A stretch of 64,000 nt of DNA from Fodinibacter sp963730365 (GTDB lineage Bacteria; Actinomycetota; Actinomycetes; Actinomycetales; Dermatophilaceae). Made by a program: the position numbers and the translations under genes. The notes beneath the pieces were generated by a model that saw only the letters and a program-made list of their open reading frames with translations, was not told the DNA's origin and made no database searches. Numbering within the stretch: position 1 is the stretch's first letter; the number at the start of each line of letters is the position of its first letter. The stretch covers positions 310,001 through 374,000 of the forward strand of contig CAVSRM010000008.1 in NCBI GenBank assembly GCA_963730365.1, read 5' to 3'. Below are positions 29,021-37,476 of this stretch, piece after piece.

Positions 29021-29719
29021 TCAGACAGCGCGGAACTCCCGGTGCTCCTGACCGGCCGGGAACGCCGAGAGCGCACCGGCCCGGGCCAGCGCCCGCACGA
29101 GCAGCCAGCCCACTCCTCCTGCCACCACGGCACCGGACACGACCATGGCGCCGAGGTAGACGAGCTTGTCGGTGAGCAGCCATTCGGCGTACCAGCCGCC
29201 GCCGTTGGCCAGCACCGAGAGCACGGGCACGTCGGCCCACGACGCCGGGAACCGCATCACCTCGAACCCCCACTCCAGTGGTGCCGAGAGGGCCCCGGCG
29301 AGGGCAGCCATCCCCGCCCCGAACAGTCGGTAGCCGAAGATCGCGAAGGCCAGTTCTGCGCCCAGGCCCTGGAGGATGCCCGAGACGAGCACGGTGGCAC
29401 CCCACTCCGTGCCGGGCAGCATCGAGACCAGCGCCGCGACGACCTCGCAGAACAGCGCCGCACCGGGGCGGCGCACGACGAGACCGCCGATCACGCCCGC
29501 CATGAACCACGGCCCCACGAAGAGCCCCATGAGCGGGGCGTAGCCGATCTTCAGCGCGGTGACGGGCCCGTTGTAGAAGATCCCCCACCCCCAGAACGCG
29601 ACCCCGAGGGCAGCGCCGAGGAAGGCGATCGTGAGGATGTCGACCGTGCGCCAGCCCATGAGCGGGCGGGTGGCCATGATGGAGCGCCGGGTCGGCGACT
29701 CCTGAAGTTGCGTTGCCAT
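29021..29719 (-). CDS. ykoE: ECF transporter S component, YkoE family (thiamine/HMP)
   Basis: 232 residues with about six membrane helices. YkoE-like stretches are WRTVDILTIAFLGAALGVAFW, GPWFMAGVIGGLVVRRPGAA and ELAFAIFGYRLFGAGMAALAG. It is the membrane substrate-binding subunit for hydroxymethylpyrimidine or thiamine and pairs with the A-A-T fusion immediately downstream. GGGAG lies 7 bases before the ATG. The TPP riboswitch about 95 bases upstream supports the substrate. Confidence 0.9.
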   Translation of the reverse strand: MATQLQESPTRRSIMATRPLMGWRTVDILTIAFLGAALGVAFWGWGIFYNGPVTALKIGYAPLMGLFVGPWFMAGVIGGLVVRRPGAALFCEVVAALVSMLPGTEWGATVLVSGILQGLGAELAFAIFGYRLFGAGMAALAGALSAPLEWGFEVMRFPASWADVPVLSVLANGGGWYAEWLLTDKLVYLGAMVVSGAVVAGGVGWLLVRALARAGALSAFPAGQEHREFRAV

Positions 29720-29812
29720 GTCGTTCTCCCGTGGTTCCGGTCGGATACCGCGGAGAGGTGCCCCCGGCACCGCACGGGGTCGACCCGTGGGTATGCCGGG
29801 GTGCACCTGAGA

Positions 29813-29900
29813 TTCCCGACTCCCTACACCGGTGCTAGCCGGATCAGGTTCGAGGGTCTGCGGCGGACCGCACTCTCAGCGCTTGGGGCGCTCCCCTGTC
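29813..29900 (-). ncRNA. TPP riboswitch (THI element)
   Basis: Minus-strand leader of ykoE. It contains CTGAGAGTGCG near its 5' half, and the hallmark ACCCTCGAACCTGATCCGG followed by TAGCACCGGTGTAGGGA, the conserved THI-box core and P4/P5 arms. On binding thiamine pyrophosphate the element shuts off the downstream gene, so the ECF transporter is expressed only in thiamine shortage. About 93 bases separate it from the ATG. Confidence 0.95.
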
Positions 29901-29913
29901 GTTGGACCTGACC

Positions 29914-29942
29914 AGCATAGCGCCGACAGGACCCGGGATCAC
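29914..29942 (-). promoter_or_regulatory. Predicted promoter of the TPP riboswitch transcript
   Basis: Minus strand: GTGATC (29942-29937), 17 bases, TATGCT (29919-29914). Transcription would start just before the 5' arm of the riboswitch. The rest of the 372-base gap 29720-30091 holds only the leader and an unremarkable stretch before the DUF4235 gene. Confidence 0.45.
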
Positions 29943-30091
29943 CGTTCGAGGACGGTGGTCGAGTCATCACCCTCGACGGTCCGGAGTGACCGTGCGCAAC
30001 AGGAGCGCCTCGCGAGGACTGACGCCGTTAGAGTGTCGCAGACAGCGTCGGACACCGTGTCCGGCCGCACCCGATCTGTCGGAGGAACGTC

Positions 30092-30367
30092 ATGGGCAGC
30101 GCTGCCTGGAAGATCATGGGGACCGGTGGGGCCATCCTGGCCGGCATCCTCGCGACCAAGGTCGTCGACGCCATCTGGGCAAAGGCCGGGCAGGACGACA
30201 TCAACCCCAAGAGCCCGGAGGCCCCGCTGCTCAAGGCCGTCATGTACGCGGCGTTCACCGGGCTCGCCGTCGGCGCGGCGAAGACACTGACCACCCGCAA
30301 GGCGGCCGAGTACTACGAGCGGTCCGCGGGTCACCTCCCCGCCGAGCTCGCCGAGGAGCCCGTCTGA
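30092..30367 (+). CDS. DUF4235 small membrane protein
   Basis: 91 residues with two hydrophobic segments (about 8-28 and 48-65). The phrase KIMGTGGAILAGILATKVVDAIW and the PEAPLLKAVMYAAFTG segment match DUF4235 proteins, small actinobacterial membrane proteins of unknown role. GGAGGAA lies 6 bases before the ATG. Confidence 0.8.
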   Translation: MGSAAWKIMGTGGAILAGILATKVVDAIWAKAGQDDINPKSPEAPLLKAVMYAAFTGLAVGAAKTLTTRKAAEYYERSAGHLPAELAEEPV

Positions 30368-30377
30368 GCGGCGAGCC

Positions 30378-31601
30378 TCAGCCGAGGTCGAGCGATCGGG
30401 CGATGGGCATGCCCGGCCGGTAGGCGAGGTGCTCGTGGCCGGGCGCGTCGAGCACGGTCAGGTGGGCTCGTGAGCCCACCGCGATCACGCCGATGTCGTT
30501 CCGGCGCAGGGCGCGTGCACCACCCACCGTCGCGGCCACCAGCGCCTCGGCCGCGGTCATCCGCATCTCGCGCACAGCGAGGGCGATGACGAGCGGCATC
30601 GACGAGGTGTTGCAGGTGCCCGGGTTGCAGTCACTTGCCAGCGCGAGGTCGACCCCCGCGTCGGCGAGCCGGCGGGCATCCGGGTAGGGAGAGCGCGTCG
30701 AGAACTCGACCCCAGGCAGGAGGGTCGCCACCGTGGTGCCGGCGGCGCCTGCGAGGTCGTCGACGTCGTCGTCGTCGAGGAACGTGCAGTGATCGACGCT
30801 GGCGGCTCCCAGCTCGACGGCGAGGGACGCCCCCGGACCCGGGCCGAGCTGGTTGCCGTGGACCCGCAGGCCGAGACCGGCCTCGCGCCCCGCGGTCAGC
30901 ACCCTGCGGGACTCCTCCCCGGTGAACGCGTGCGGCGACGACGGTTCGCAGAACACGTCGATCCACCGGGCGTACGGGGCACACGCCTCGAGCATCGGGC
31001 CGCACACGAGGTCGAGATAGGCGCCCCGGTCGCCTCGCGACTCCGGTGGCACGACGTGGGCTCCGAGGAAGGTCGTCTCCTCCGTCACCTCGCCCGCCAG
31101 TCGCAGCGAGCGCACCTCGTCCTCGACGGTGAGGCCGTAGCCACCCTTGATCTCGATGGTGGTGGTGCCGAGCGAACGCATCTCCTCGACGCGTGCCCGC
31201 AGGAGGGCACGCAGCTCGTCGTCGGTGGCCGTCCGCGTCGCCGCGACGGAGACGCCGATCCCTCCACCGTCGTAGGGGGTGCCCGCCATTCGCGCGGTGA
31301 ACTCCGCGGACCGGTCACCGGCGTAGACGACATGGCTGTGGCTGTCGACGAAACCGGGCACCACCGCTCGCCCACCCAGGTCGATCCGCCGGTCCGCGGC
31401 CGGCGCCTTCCCGGCCGGTCCGACCCACACCACGAAGCCGCCCTCGGTGACCACAGCGGCGTCAGGGCGCTCGCCCAGGCGGACGTCGGCCGCGACACCG
31501 CGGTCGGCGACGGGCACGTCTCCGCTGGGTCCGGCGCAGGTGCCGAGGCGCCCGATCCCGGTGACGACGGTGGAGCCGCCGGGCCCTGCGGCGGCCGTCA
31601 T
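30378..31601 (-). CDS. hutI: Imidazolonepropionase
   Basis: 407 residues. An amidohydrolase-superfamily enzyme with metal ligands in VDSHSHVVYAGDR (HxH), GLRVHGNQLG, SVDHCTFL and ALASDCNPGTCNTSSMP, all HutI signatures. It hydrolyses 4-imidazolone-5-propionate to N-formimino-L-glutamate in histidine degradation. The ATG at 31601 overlaps the hutF stop (ATGA). It is the last gene of the M20-hutF-hutI operon. Confidence 0.95.
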   Translation of the reverse strand: MTAAAGPGGSTVVTGIGRLGTCAGPSGDVPVADRGVAADVRLGERPDAAVVTEGGFVVWVGPAGKAPAADRRIDLGGRAVVPGFVDSHSHVVYAGDRSAEFTARMAGTPYDGGGIGVSVAATRTATDDELRALLRARVEEMRSLGTTTIEIKGGYGLTVEDEVRSLRLAGEVTEETTFLGAHVVPPESRGDRGAYLDLVCGPMLEACAPYARWIDVFCEPSSPHAFTGEESRRVLTAGREAGLGLRVHGNQLGPGPGASLAVELGAASVDHCTFLDDDDVDDLAGAAGTTVATLLPGVEFSTRSPYPDARRLADAGVDLALASDCNPGTCNTSSMPLVIALAVREMRMTAAEALVAATVGGARALRRNDIGVIAVGSRAHLTVLDAPGHEHLAYRPGMPIARSLDLG

Positions 31602-32923
31602 GCTCGCACCGCCGCGATCGCGTGGCCCAGCATGGCTCCCACGTCGCCAAGGCGGTGCGTGCCGTCCTGCACCACGCGGTCGCCACCGACGACGACATCG
31701 GTGACGTCGGCCGAGGTCGCGGCGTAGAGCACACCCTCGCCGCCGCACCCCGCGGTTCGCGGGCTGTCCAGCCGCACGGCGACCAGGTCGGCGAGGTGGC
31801 CGGCGGCGATGAGCCCGCCATCGTCCCACCCCAGCGAGCGGTAGCCGAAGAGGCTGCCCATGGCCAGCAGCTCGGCGGGGCTGAACCGCCCCCTCTCCAG
31901 GCTGTCGAGCCGCTCGTGCATCTCCACCCCGCGCACCTCTTCGAACGGGTCGATGACGGCGTGCTGGTCCGACCCGAGACTGATCGAGGCACGCGCGTCG
32001 TGCAGGGCACGTGCCGGACCGACCCCGTCGGCAAGGTCACGCTCGGTCGTCGGACAGAAGCACACGGTGGCGCCGGCATCCCCGATGAGGCGGATGTCCT
32101 TCTCCGACAAGTGAGTCCCGTGCACGGCCGTGGTCGAGGTGGTCAGCAGGCCCTCACTGGCAAGCAGCTCGGTGGGCGAGCAGCCGTAGAAGCTCTGGCA
32201 GGCGAGGTTCTCCCCCGGCTGCTCCGACAGGTGCACGTGGAGCGGCAGCCCGCGACTGGCGGCAACGGCGCCCATCACCGCCAGCTCCTCGCGCGGGACC
32301 GCCCGCACGGAGTGCACCGCGGCCCCGATCCGGGTGGTGTCGTCGCCGGAGAGGTCGGCCACCCGGTCGGCCCACGCTGCCGCGCTCCCGTCCGAGAAGC
32401 GCTGCTGCACGTCGTCGAGAGGCAGGTGCCCGTCGGCGGTGAGACCACCCGAGAGGTACGCCGTGTCGAGCAGGGTGAGCCGGATGCCGGCCTCGCGAGC
32501 CGCGCTGATCAGCGCCCTCCCCATGACGTTCGGGTCGTCGTGCACCCGACCGCCTTCGGCGTGGTGGAGGTAGTGGAACTCTCCGACCACGGTGTAGCCG
32601 GCGAGCACCATCTCCGCGAAGACGGCCTTGGCGAGGGAGTGGGAGGTCTGCGGGTCGAGCCGGTGCGTGACCGCGTACATCGCCTCGCGCCAGGTCCAGA
32701 AGTTGCCACCGTCGGCGTGGGTGCGCCCGCGCAGCGCGCGGTGGAAGGAGTGGCTGTGGGCGTTGGCGAGGCCGGGGAGGACGACCCCGTGCAGGGGGAC
32801 GTCACCTGGTTCGGCAGGGACGGACGGGGTGACGCTCCTGATCCGGTCACCGTCGACCACGACCCGCACCGAGGTGCGCAGCCCCTCGGGCAGCATCGCC
32901 TGCTCGCACCAGAAGGCGCTCAC
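31598..32923 (-). CDS. hutF: Formimidoylglutamate deiminase
   Basis: 441 residues. An amidohydrolase with HSHSFHRALRGR (HxH), LPLHVHLSEQPGEN, TTAVHGTHLSEKD and SLGSDQHAVIDPFEE; the last two are typical of HutF. It converts N-formimino-L-glutamate to N-formyl-L-glutamate and ammonia, the five-step route. The GTG start overlaps the stop of the M20 gene (GTGA), and its own stop overlaps the hutI start. Three genes are therefore coupled. Confidence 0.95.
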   Translation of the reverse strand: MSAFWCEQAMLPEGLRTSVRVVVDGDRIRSVTPSVPAEPGDVPLHGVVLPGLANAHSHSFHRALRGRTHADGGNFWTWREAMYAVTHRLDPQTSHSLAKAVFAEMVLAGYTVVGEFHYLHHAEGGRVHDDPNVMGRALISAAREAGIRLTLLDTAYLSGGLTADGHLPLDDVQQRFSDGSAAAWADRVADLSGDDTTRIGAAVHSVRAVPREELAVMGAVAASRGLPLHVHLSEQPGENLACQSFYGCSPTELLASEGLLTTSTTAVHGTHLSEKDIRLIGDAGATVCFCPTTERDLADGVGPARALHDARASISLGSDQHAVIDPFEEVRGVEMHERLDSLERGRFSPAELLAMGSLFGYRSLGWDDGGLIAAGHLADLVAVRLDSPRTAGCGGEGVLYAATSADVTDVVVGGDRVVQDGTHRLGDVGAMLGHAIAAVRA

Positions 32924-34161
32924 AAGCCGCCCCCGGCGAGGTCCTCGACGGCATCCGCGAGAGCCTGCACACCGGCCACGCAGTCGTCGGCCGAGGCCCA
33001 CTCGTCGGGTGAGTGCGACACGCCAGTGGGGTTGCGCACGAACAGCATTGCCGTGCGGATGCCGTCGTTCGCCAGGATGCCGGCGTCGTGCCCGGCCCCC
33101 GTTCCCAGCACCGGGAGGCCGCCGAGCAGGGTGGAGAGCCGGTCGACGAGCGCCGGGTCGAAGTCGGTGGTCGGAGTCCAGGACTCCTGGCTCAGCAGGC
33201 CCCCGAACTCGTCACCCACGGCCCGCACCTTCTCGACGACCCGGAGCACTGCGTCCGGATCGGTACCCCGCGCGTCCAGCCAGCCGGTGGCACAGCTGGC
33301 GATCGCATTGACCCCACCGGGGACGACGTTCACCTTGCCGACGGTGGCGACGCAGCCCTCCTCCTCGGCGAAGCGCCGTGCCGCGATGATCGCCGCTGCG
33401 AGCCCCAACAGCGCGTCCTCGCGGTCGGCGAGCGCGGTGGTGCCGGCATGGTTCGCCTCGCCCGGCACATCGAGGCGCCAGCGGCCGTGCGGCCAGATGT
33501 CGCTCCCCACGCCAACTGCGTGGCCGAGGTCGACGAGGGCGCGGCCCTGCTCCACGTGGAGCTCGACGAAGGTTCCGATGCGGGCAAGGGTCTCCTCGTC
33601 GCGGCCGATGATCTCGGGGTTGCGACCGGCGGTCCGCATGGCCTCGGCCATGGTGACGCCGTCGGCATCGGTGAGGCCGCGGGCGCGGTCGGGGCTCATG
33701 GCCCCGGTGATCACCCGTGATCCCGCGCAGGCGACCCCGAAGCGAGCGCCCTCCTCGTCGGCGAAGTTGACGATGCCGACGGGCCTGCTGGGCCGGAAGC
33801 CGCGCTCTCGCAGGGCATCGACGGCCGCGAGGGACCCCACGACGCCCAGGGGCCCGTCGAACGCGCCGCCGTTGGGCACCGAGTCGAGGTGGGAGCCGAT
33901 CACGACACCGGGGTCGCCGGCCTGCACGGCGGCGTCCGGCTCACCCCACCATGCCCACTGGTTGCCCATGAAGTCGGTGGTCAGGTCCAGCCCGCGGCGT
34001 GCACACTCGCCGCTGAACCACTCGCGCAGGTCGTGGTCGGTGCGGGTCCATGCGGAGCGGTGGTAGCCCCCCGAGCCACCGTCGCGTCCCACCGGATCGA
34101 GGTCTCGCCACATCCGCAGGAAGGCGGTGGCGACCCCGCCGTTGCCAAGCGTCGTGGACAT
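32920..34161 (-). CDS. M20-family amidohydrolase (AllC-like), candidate N-formylglutamate deformylase
   Basis: 413 residues. A zinc hydrolase of the allantoate/N-carbamoyl-amino-acid amidohydrolase group, with metal ligands in VIGSHLDSVPNGG, FDGPLGV, NFADEEGARFG and TFVELHVEQG, and a late His in TGVSHSPDEW. It is the first gene of a coupled operon with hutF and hutI, and no hutG-type deformylase is seen in the window. By position it is the best candidate to release formate from N-formyl-L-glutamate. Annotation as allantoate amidohydrolase would follow similarity alone and is probably wrong for this locus. A candidate IclR operator lies 55 bases upstream. Confidence 0.85.
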   Translation of the reverse strand: MSTTLGNGGVATAFLRMWRDLDPVGRDGGSGGYHRSAWTRTDHDLREWFSGECARRGLDLTTDFMGNQWAWWGEPDAAVQAGDPGVVIGSHLDSVPNGGAFDGPLGVVGSLAAVDALRERGFRPSRPVGIVNFADEEGARFGVACAGSRVITGAMSPDRARGLTDADGVTMAEAMRTAGRNPEIIGRDEETLARIGTFVELHVEQGRALVDLGHAVGVGSDIWPHGRWRLDVPGEANHAGTTALADREDALLGLAAAIIAARRFAEEEGCVATVGKVNVVPGGVNAIASCATGWLDARGTDPDAVLRVVEKVRAVGDEFGGLLSQESWTPTTDFDPALVDRLSTLLGGLPVLGTGAGHDAGILANDGIRTAMLFVRNPTGVSHSPDEWASADDCVAGVQALADAVEDLAGGGL

Positions 34162-34215
34162 GAGCCCATTCCATCAACAGAGCGGGCCGCGTGGGGCCGC
34201 AGCCGACCCCGGCTT

Positions 34216-34231
34216 GTCTCGGGTCTCAGAC
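34216..34231. promoter_or_regulatory. Candidate Hut IclR operator, site 3 (M20-hutF-hutI)
   Basis: GTCTCGGGTCTCAGAC fits GTCT-N8-AGAC, as do the sites upstream of hutU and between hutH and the iclR gene. It lies between the divergent M20 gene and ybaK, 55 and 27 bases from their starts. Confidence 0.6.
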
Positions 34232-34257
34232 GTCGAGGGCGTCGTACGCTGATTGGC

Positions 34258-34752
34258 ATGACAGACGGTGAGCGGAGGGCGCTGGGTGCGCTCACGGCAT
34301 CCGGCGTGGAGCACGAGGTGACCCGGCACGGGCGGGTCGGCTCCCTCGCCGAGGCCGCGGCGGCGCGCGGGGTGGAGCCGCGCGATGTCGTCAAGACGAT
34401 CGTGGTGCGCCGGGGCGAGGGCGACTTCCTCTTCGTGCTGGTGCCCGGCGACCGCGAGATCTCCTGGCCGAAGCTGAGGGCACACCTCGGTGTCAACCGG
34501 ATCTCGATGCCCGACGCGGCGGCCGCGCTCGGGGCGACCGGCTACGAGCGGGGGACGATCACGCCGTTCGGGTCGACCACGGCCTGGCCCGTGGTGGCCG
34601 ACGCGAGCCTCTCCGGTCGGAGGGTGTCCCTCGGAGCAGGCGCCCACGGCGTGGCCGTCACGCTGGACGCGGACGCAGCAACCGCCGCACTGGGCGCGAC
34701 GACGGCCGACGTCACCACCCCCCTCCCCGCGTCCGACCCCACAGGCCTCTGA
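34258..34752 (+). CDS. ybaK: YbaK/EbsC-type aminoacyl-tRNA deacylase
   Basis: 164 residues of the YbaK/prolyl-tRNA-editing fold, with RDVVKTIVVRRGEGDFLFVLVPGDREIS containing the near-catalytic Lys (VVKTIV), GYERGTITPFGS and GAGAHGVAVTL. These enzymes hydrolyse mischarged tRNAs such as Cys-tRNA(Pro). It sits in opposite orientation between hutU and the rest of the hut genes, convergent with hutU, and has no known link to histidine degradation. Confidence 0.85.
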   Translation: MTDGERRALGALTASGVEHEVTRHGRVGSLAEAAAARGVEPRDVVKTIVVRRGEGDFLFVLVPGDREISWPKLRAHLGVNRISMPDAAAALGATGYERGTITPFGSTTAWPVVADASLSGRRVSLGAGAHGVAVTLDADAATAALGATTADVTTPLPASDPTGL

Positions 34753-34787
34753 ACTCTCCTCCCCCGGAGGTCGGGGAGGATGCCGGG

Positions 34788-34816
34788 GAGCGGACCCGGG
34801 GCGTCCGGGTCCGCTC
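34788..34816. terminator. Bidirectional terminator between ybaK and hutU
   Basis: Perfect 12-base stem (GAGCGGACCCGG and CCGGGTCCGCTC) with a 5-base loop, 36 bases after the ybaK stop and touching the last codon of convergent hutU. Confidence 0.65.
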
Positions 34817-36470
34817 AGCCCTCGCGCATCGGGATGCGGACGCCCTGCTCCTGCGCGGTGCGCTCGGCGATGTCGTAGCCCGCGTCGACGTGCCGGATGA
34901 CGCCCATCGCCGGGTCGTTCGTCAGCACCCGCGCGAGCTTCTGGGCCGCGAGGTCCGTGCCGTCGGCGAGCGACACCTGCCCGGCGTGCAGCGAGCGACC
35001 GATGCCGACACCACCGCCGTGGTGGATCGACACCCAGCTCGCCCCGGAGGAGGTGTTGACCAGGGCGTTGAGCAGCGGCCAGTCGGCGATCGCGTCGGAC
35101 CCGTCGAGCATGGACTCGGTCTCGCGGTAGGGACTCGCCACCGACCCGGTGTCGAGGTGGTCGCGGCCGATGACGATCGGCGCGCTGACCTCGCCGGTGC
35201 GCACGAGGTCGTTGAATGCCAGTCCTGCCTTGTCCCGCTCCCCCTGGCCAAGCCAGCAGATGCGCGCGGGGAGGCCCTGGAACGCGATGCGCTCCTGCGC
35301 ACCGCGGATCCACTTGTGCAGCCGGTCGTTGTCGGGGAACAGGTCGAGCACGGCCTTGTCGGTCGCGGCGATGTCACGCGGGTCGCCGGAGAGTGCGGCC
35401 CAGCGGAACGGGCCCCTGCCCTCGCAGAACAACGGCCGGATGTAGGCCGGGACGAACCCGGGGAAGTCGAAGGCCCGGTCGTAGCCACCCTGGCGTGCCT
35501 CGTCACGGATGCTGTTGCCGTAGTCGAAGACCTCGGCACCACCGTCCTGGAACTCGACCATGGCCTGGACGTGCCGGGCCATCGACGCCCGCGCGCGGTC
35601 GGTGAACTCCTCGGGCTTCTTCTCCACGTACTCGGCCCACTCGTCGAGGCCGACTCCCTCGGGGAGGTAGGACAACGGGTCGTGGGCGGAGGTCTGGTCG
35701 GTGACGATGTCGATCGGCACGCCACGACGGAGCAGCTCGGGGAACACCTCTGCGGCGTTGCCCACGACGCCGACGGACCAGGCGCGACGCTCCTCCTTGG
35801 CCCGCACCGCCTTGTCGACGGCGTCGTCGAGCGAGTCGGCGACCTCGTCGAGGTAGCGGTGCGCCACCCGCCGGTGCAGGCGGGCCGGGTCGACGTCGAC
35901 GACGAGGCAGACGCCGTCGTTCATCGTCACGGCGAGGGGCTGGGCACCGCCCATGCCGCCGCACCCCGCCGTCAGGGTCAGCGTGCCCGCGAGCGTGCCA
36001 CCGAAGCGCTTCTCGGCGACGGCGCCGAAGGTCTCGTAGGTGCCCTGGACGATGCCCTGGGTGCCGATGTAGATCCACGAGCCCGCGGTCATCTGGCCGT
36101 ACATCGTCAGCCCGAGGTGCTCGAGGCGACGGAACTCGGGCCAGGTCGCCCAGTCGCCGACGAGGTTGGAGTTGGCGATGAGCACGCGGGGGGCCCACTC
36201 GTGGGTCTGCATGACCCCGACTGGTCGGCCGGACTGCACGAGCATCGTCTCGTCGGCCTTGAGGGTGGTGAGCGTGCGCACCATCGCGTCGAAGGACTTC
36301 CAGTCGCGGGCGGCGCGCCCGGTGCCGCCGTAGACGACGAGGTCGTCGGGGCGCTCGGCGTTCTCGGGGTCGAGGTTGTTCATCAGCATCCGCAGCGGGG
36401 CCTCGGTGGACCACTGGCGGGCGGTCAGGCTGGTGCCGCGCGGGCTGCGCACGGGGCGGGCGCCGTCCAT
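34815..36470 (-). CDS. hutU: Urocanate hydratase
   Basis: 551 residues, the family length. Conserved motifs are MLMNNLDPENAERPDDLVVYG, TYETFGAVAEKRFGG, the NAD-contact loop TAGCGGMGGAQPLAVTMN, FDYGNSIRDEA, FVPAYIRPLFCEGRGPFRW with the active-site Cys, and VSIHHGGGVGIG. It converts urocanate to imidazolonepropionate with tightly bound NAD. AAGGAG lies 7 bases before the ATG, and a candidate IclR operator 79 bases upstream. It is transcribed alone, being cut off from the other hut genes by ybaK. Confidence 0.97.
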   Translation of the reverse strand: MDGARPVRSPRGTSLTARQWSTEAPLRMLMNNLDPENAERPDDLVVYGGTGRAARDWKSFDAMVRTLTTLKADETMLVQSGRPVGVMQTHEWAPRVLIANSNLVGDWATWPEFRRLEHLGLTMYGQMTAGSWIYIGTQGIVQGTYETFGAVAEKRFGGTLAGTLTLTAGCGGMGGAQPLAVTMNDGVCLVVDVDPARLHRRVAHRYLDEVADSLDDAVDKAVRAKEERRAWSVGVVGNAAEVFPELLRRGVPIDIVTDQTSAHDPLSYLPEGVGLDEWAEYVEKKPEEFTDRARASMARHVQAMVEFQDGGAEVFDYGNSIRDEARQGGYDRAFDFPGFVPAYIRPLFCEGRGPFRWAALSGDPRDIAATDKAVLDLFPDNDRLHKWIRGAQERIAFQGLPARICWLGQGERDKAGLAFNDLVRTGEVSAPIVIGRDHLDTGSVASPYRETESMLDGSDAIADWPLLNALVNTSSGASWVSIHHGGGVGIGRSLHAGQVSLADGTDLAAQKLARVLTNDPAMGVIRHVDAGYDIAERTAQEQGVRIPMREG

Positions 36471-36548
36471 GTCGCTCTCCTTCGTCTCGTCGTCCCCTCC
36501 ACTGTCCCGCCGGGGCCCGCGAACGTGAACCCCGGATGCCGCGACGTC

Positions 36549-36564
36549 GTCTGGCATCCGAGAC
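36549..36564. promoter_or_regulatory. Candidate Hut IclR operator, site 2 (hutU)
   Basis: GTCTGGCATCCGAGAC agrees with the near-perfect palindrome between hutH and iclR at 12 of 16 positions and shares GTCT-N8-AGAC. It is 79 bases upstream of hutU. Confidence 0.6.
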
Positions 36565-36679
36565 ATGCGACGTGGGTGCTCGCTGCCGGCACCCCGCATC
36601 CGTCGCACTCGAGCCCTCTCCCGCAGCGGGCGTTTGGATAGCCTGCCGGAGGAGGAGGCAGACCGGGAGGAGGCAGGTC

Positions 36680-37378
36680 ATGTTCGTGACGGTGCTCGTG
36701 GTGGTCGTGGTCTCGGCGGCGCTCGTCGTCGGGGCCGCCTGGGGGATCTACGGCCGGCTGTCGCCCGGGCTCGAGGGGTTCATCGTCGCCCTCGCCGGTG
36801 GCGCCCTCATGGTCTCCGCCGTCCTCGAGCTCATCGAGCCGTCGTCACGCAAGGTCTCGATCTGGGCCGCGTCGGCACTGGTGATGGTCGGCGCCGCAGT
36901 GTTCGCGGGTCTGGACTACCTCATCAAGAAGCGCTGGGGCGGCGGAAGCGGCGGCGGGCTCCTCGCGGCGATCACCCTCGACGGCATCCCCGAGAACCTC
37001 GCTCTCGGCGTCGCGCTGATCGGCACGGGCCCCCTCGGAGCCGCCGCGCTGTCCGGCTCGATCCTCCTCTCGAACCTCCCCGAGGCCGCGGGAGGAGCAC
37101 GCTCGATGGCGAAGGGGGGCCGTTCGAAGGCCCAGGTGATGGGCCTGTGGGCCGGCACCGCGGCCCTGCTCTCGGCGGCTGCGTTGGCCGGGAACCTGCT
37201 CATGGGCGGTGCTCCCGACACCGTCCTCGCGCTCGTGCGGTGCTTCGCCGGCGGCGCCGTCGTGGCGTCCCTCGCCATCGAGGTCTTCCCGAAGTCCTTC
37301 AAGGAAGACGGCTACTCGACCGGACTGGCCGTCGCCCTCGGCCTCGTCATGGCCCTCTGCCTCGACCAGCTCGGCTGA
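36680..37378 (+). CDS. ZIP-family metal permease-like protein
   Basis: 232 residues and about seven hydrophobic segments. LDGIPENLALGVALIG in helix 4 is the ZIP signature (HxxPEG in many members, with Asp in place of His here), and LLSNLPEAAGGAR is the second metal-helix motif. ZIP proteins import zinc or other divalent metals. AGGAGG lies 7 bases before the ATG. The change of the usual His to Asp makes the metal preference unclear. Confidence 0.75.
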   Translation: MFVTVLVVVVVSAALVVGAAWGIYGRLSPGLEGFIVALAGGALMVSAVLELIEPSSRKVSIWAASALVMVGAAVFAGLDYLIKKRWGGGSGGGLLAAITLDGIPENLALGVALIGTGPLGAAALSGSILLSNLPEAAGGARSMAKGGRSKAQVMGLWAGTAALLSAAALAGNLLMGGAPDTVLALVRCFAGGAVVASLAIEVFPKSFKEDGYSTGLAVALGLVMALCLDQLG

Positions 37379-37476
37379 GGCGTCGGCCGCCGTCGCCATC
37401 GCCCTGCCGCACGAGACCTGGATGCCACTGTCGTGCACCCTCATGAGGTGGTCCACCTGGCGGTGGGCCGTCAGGG

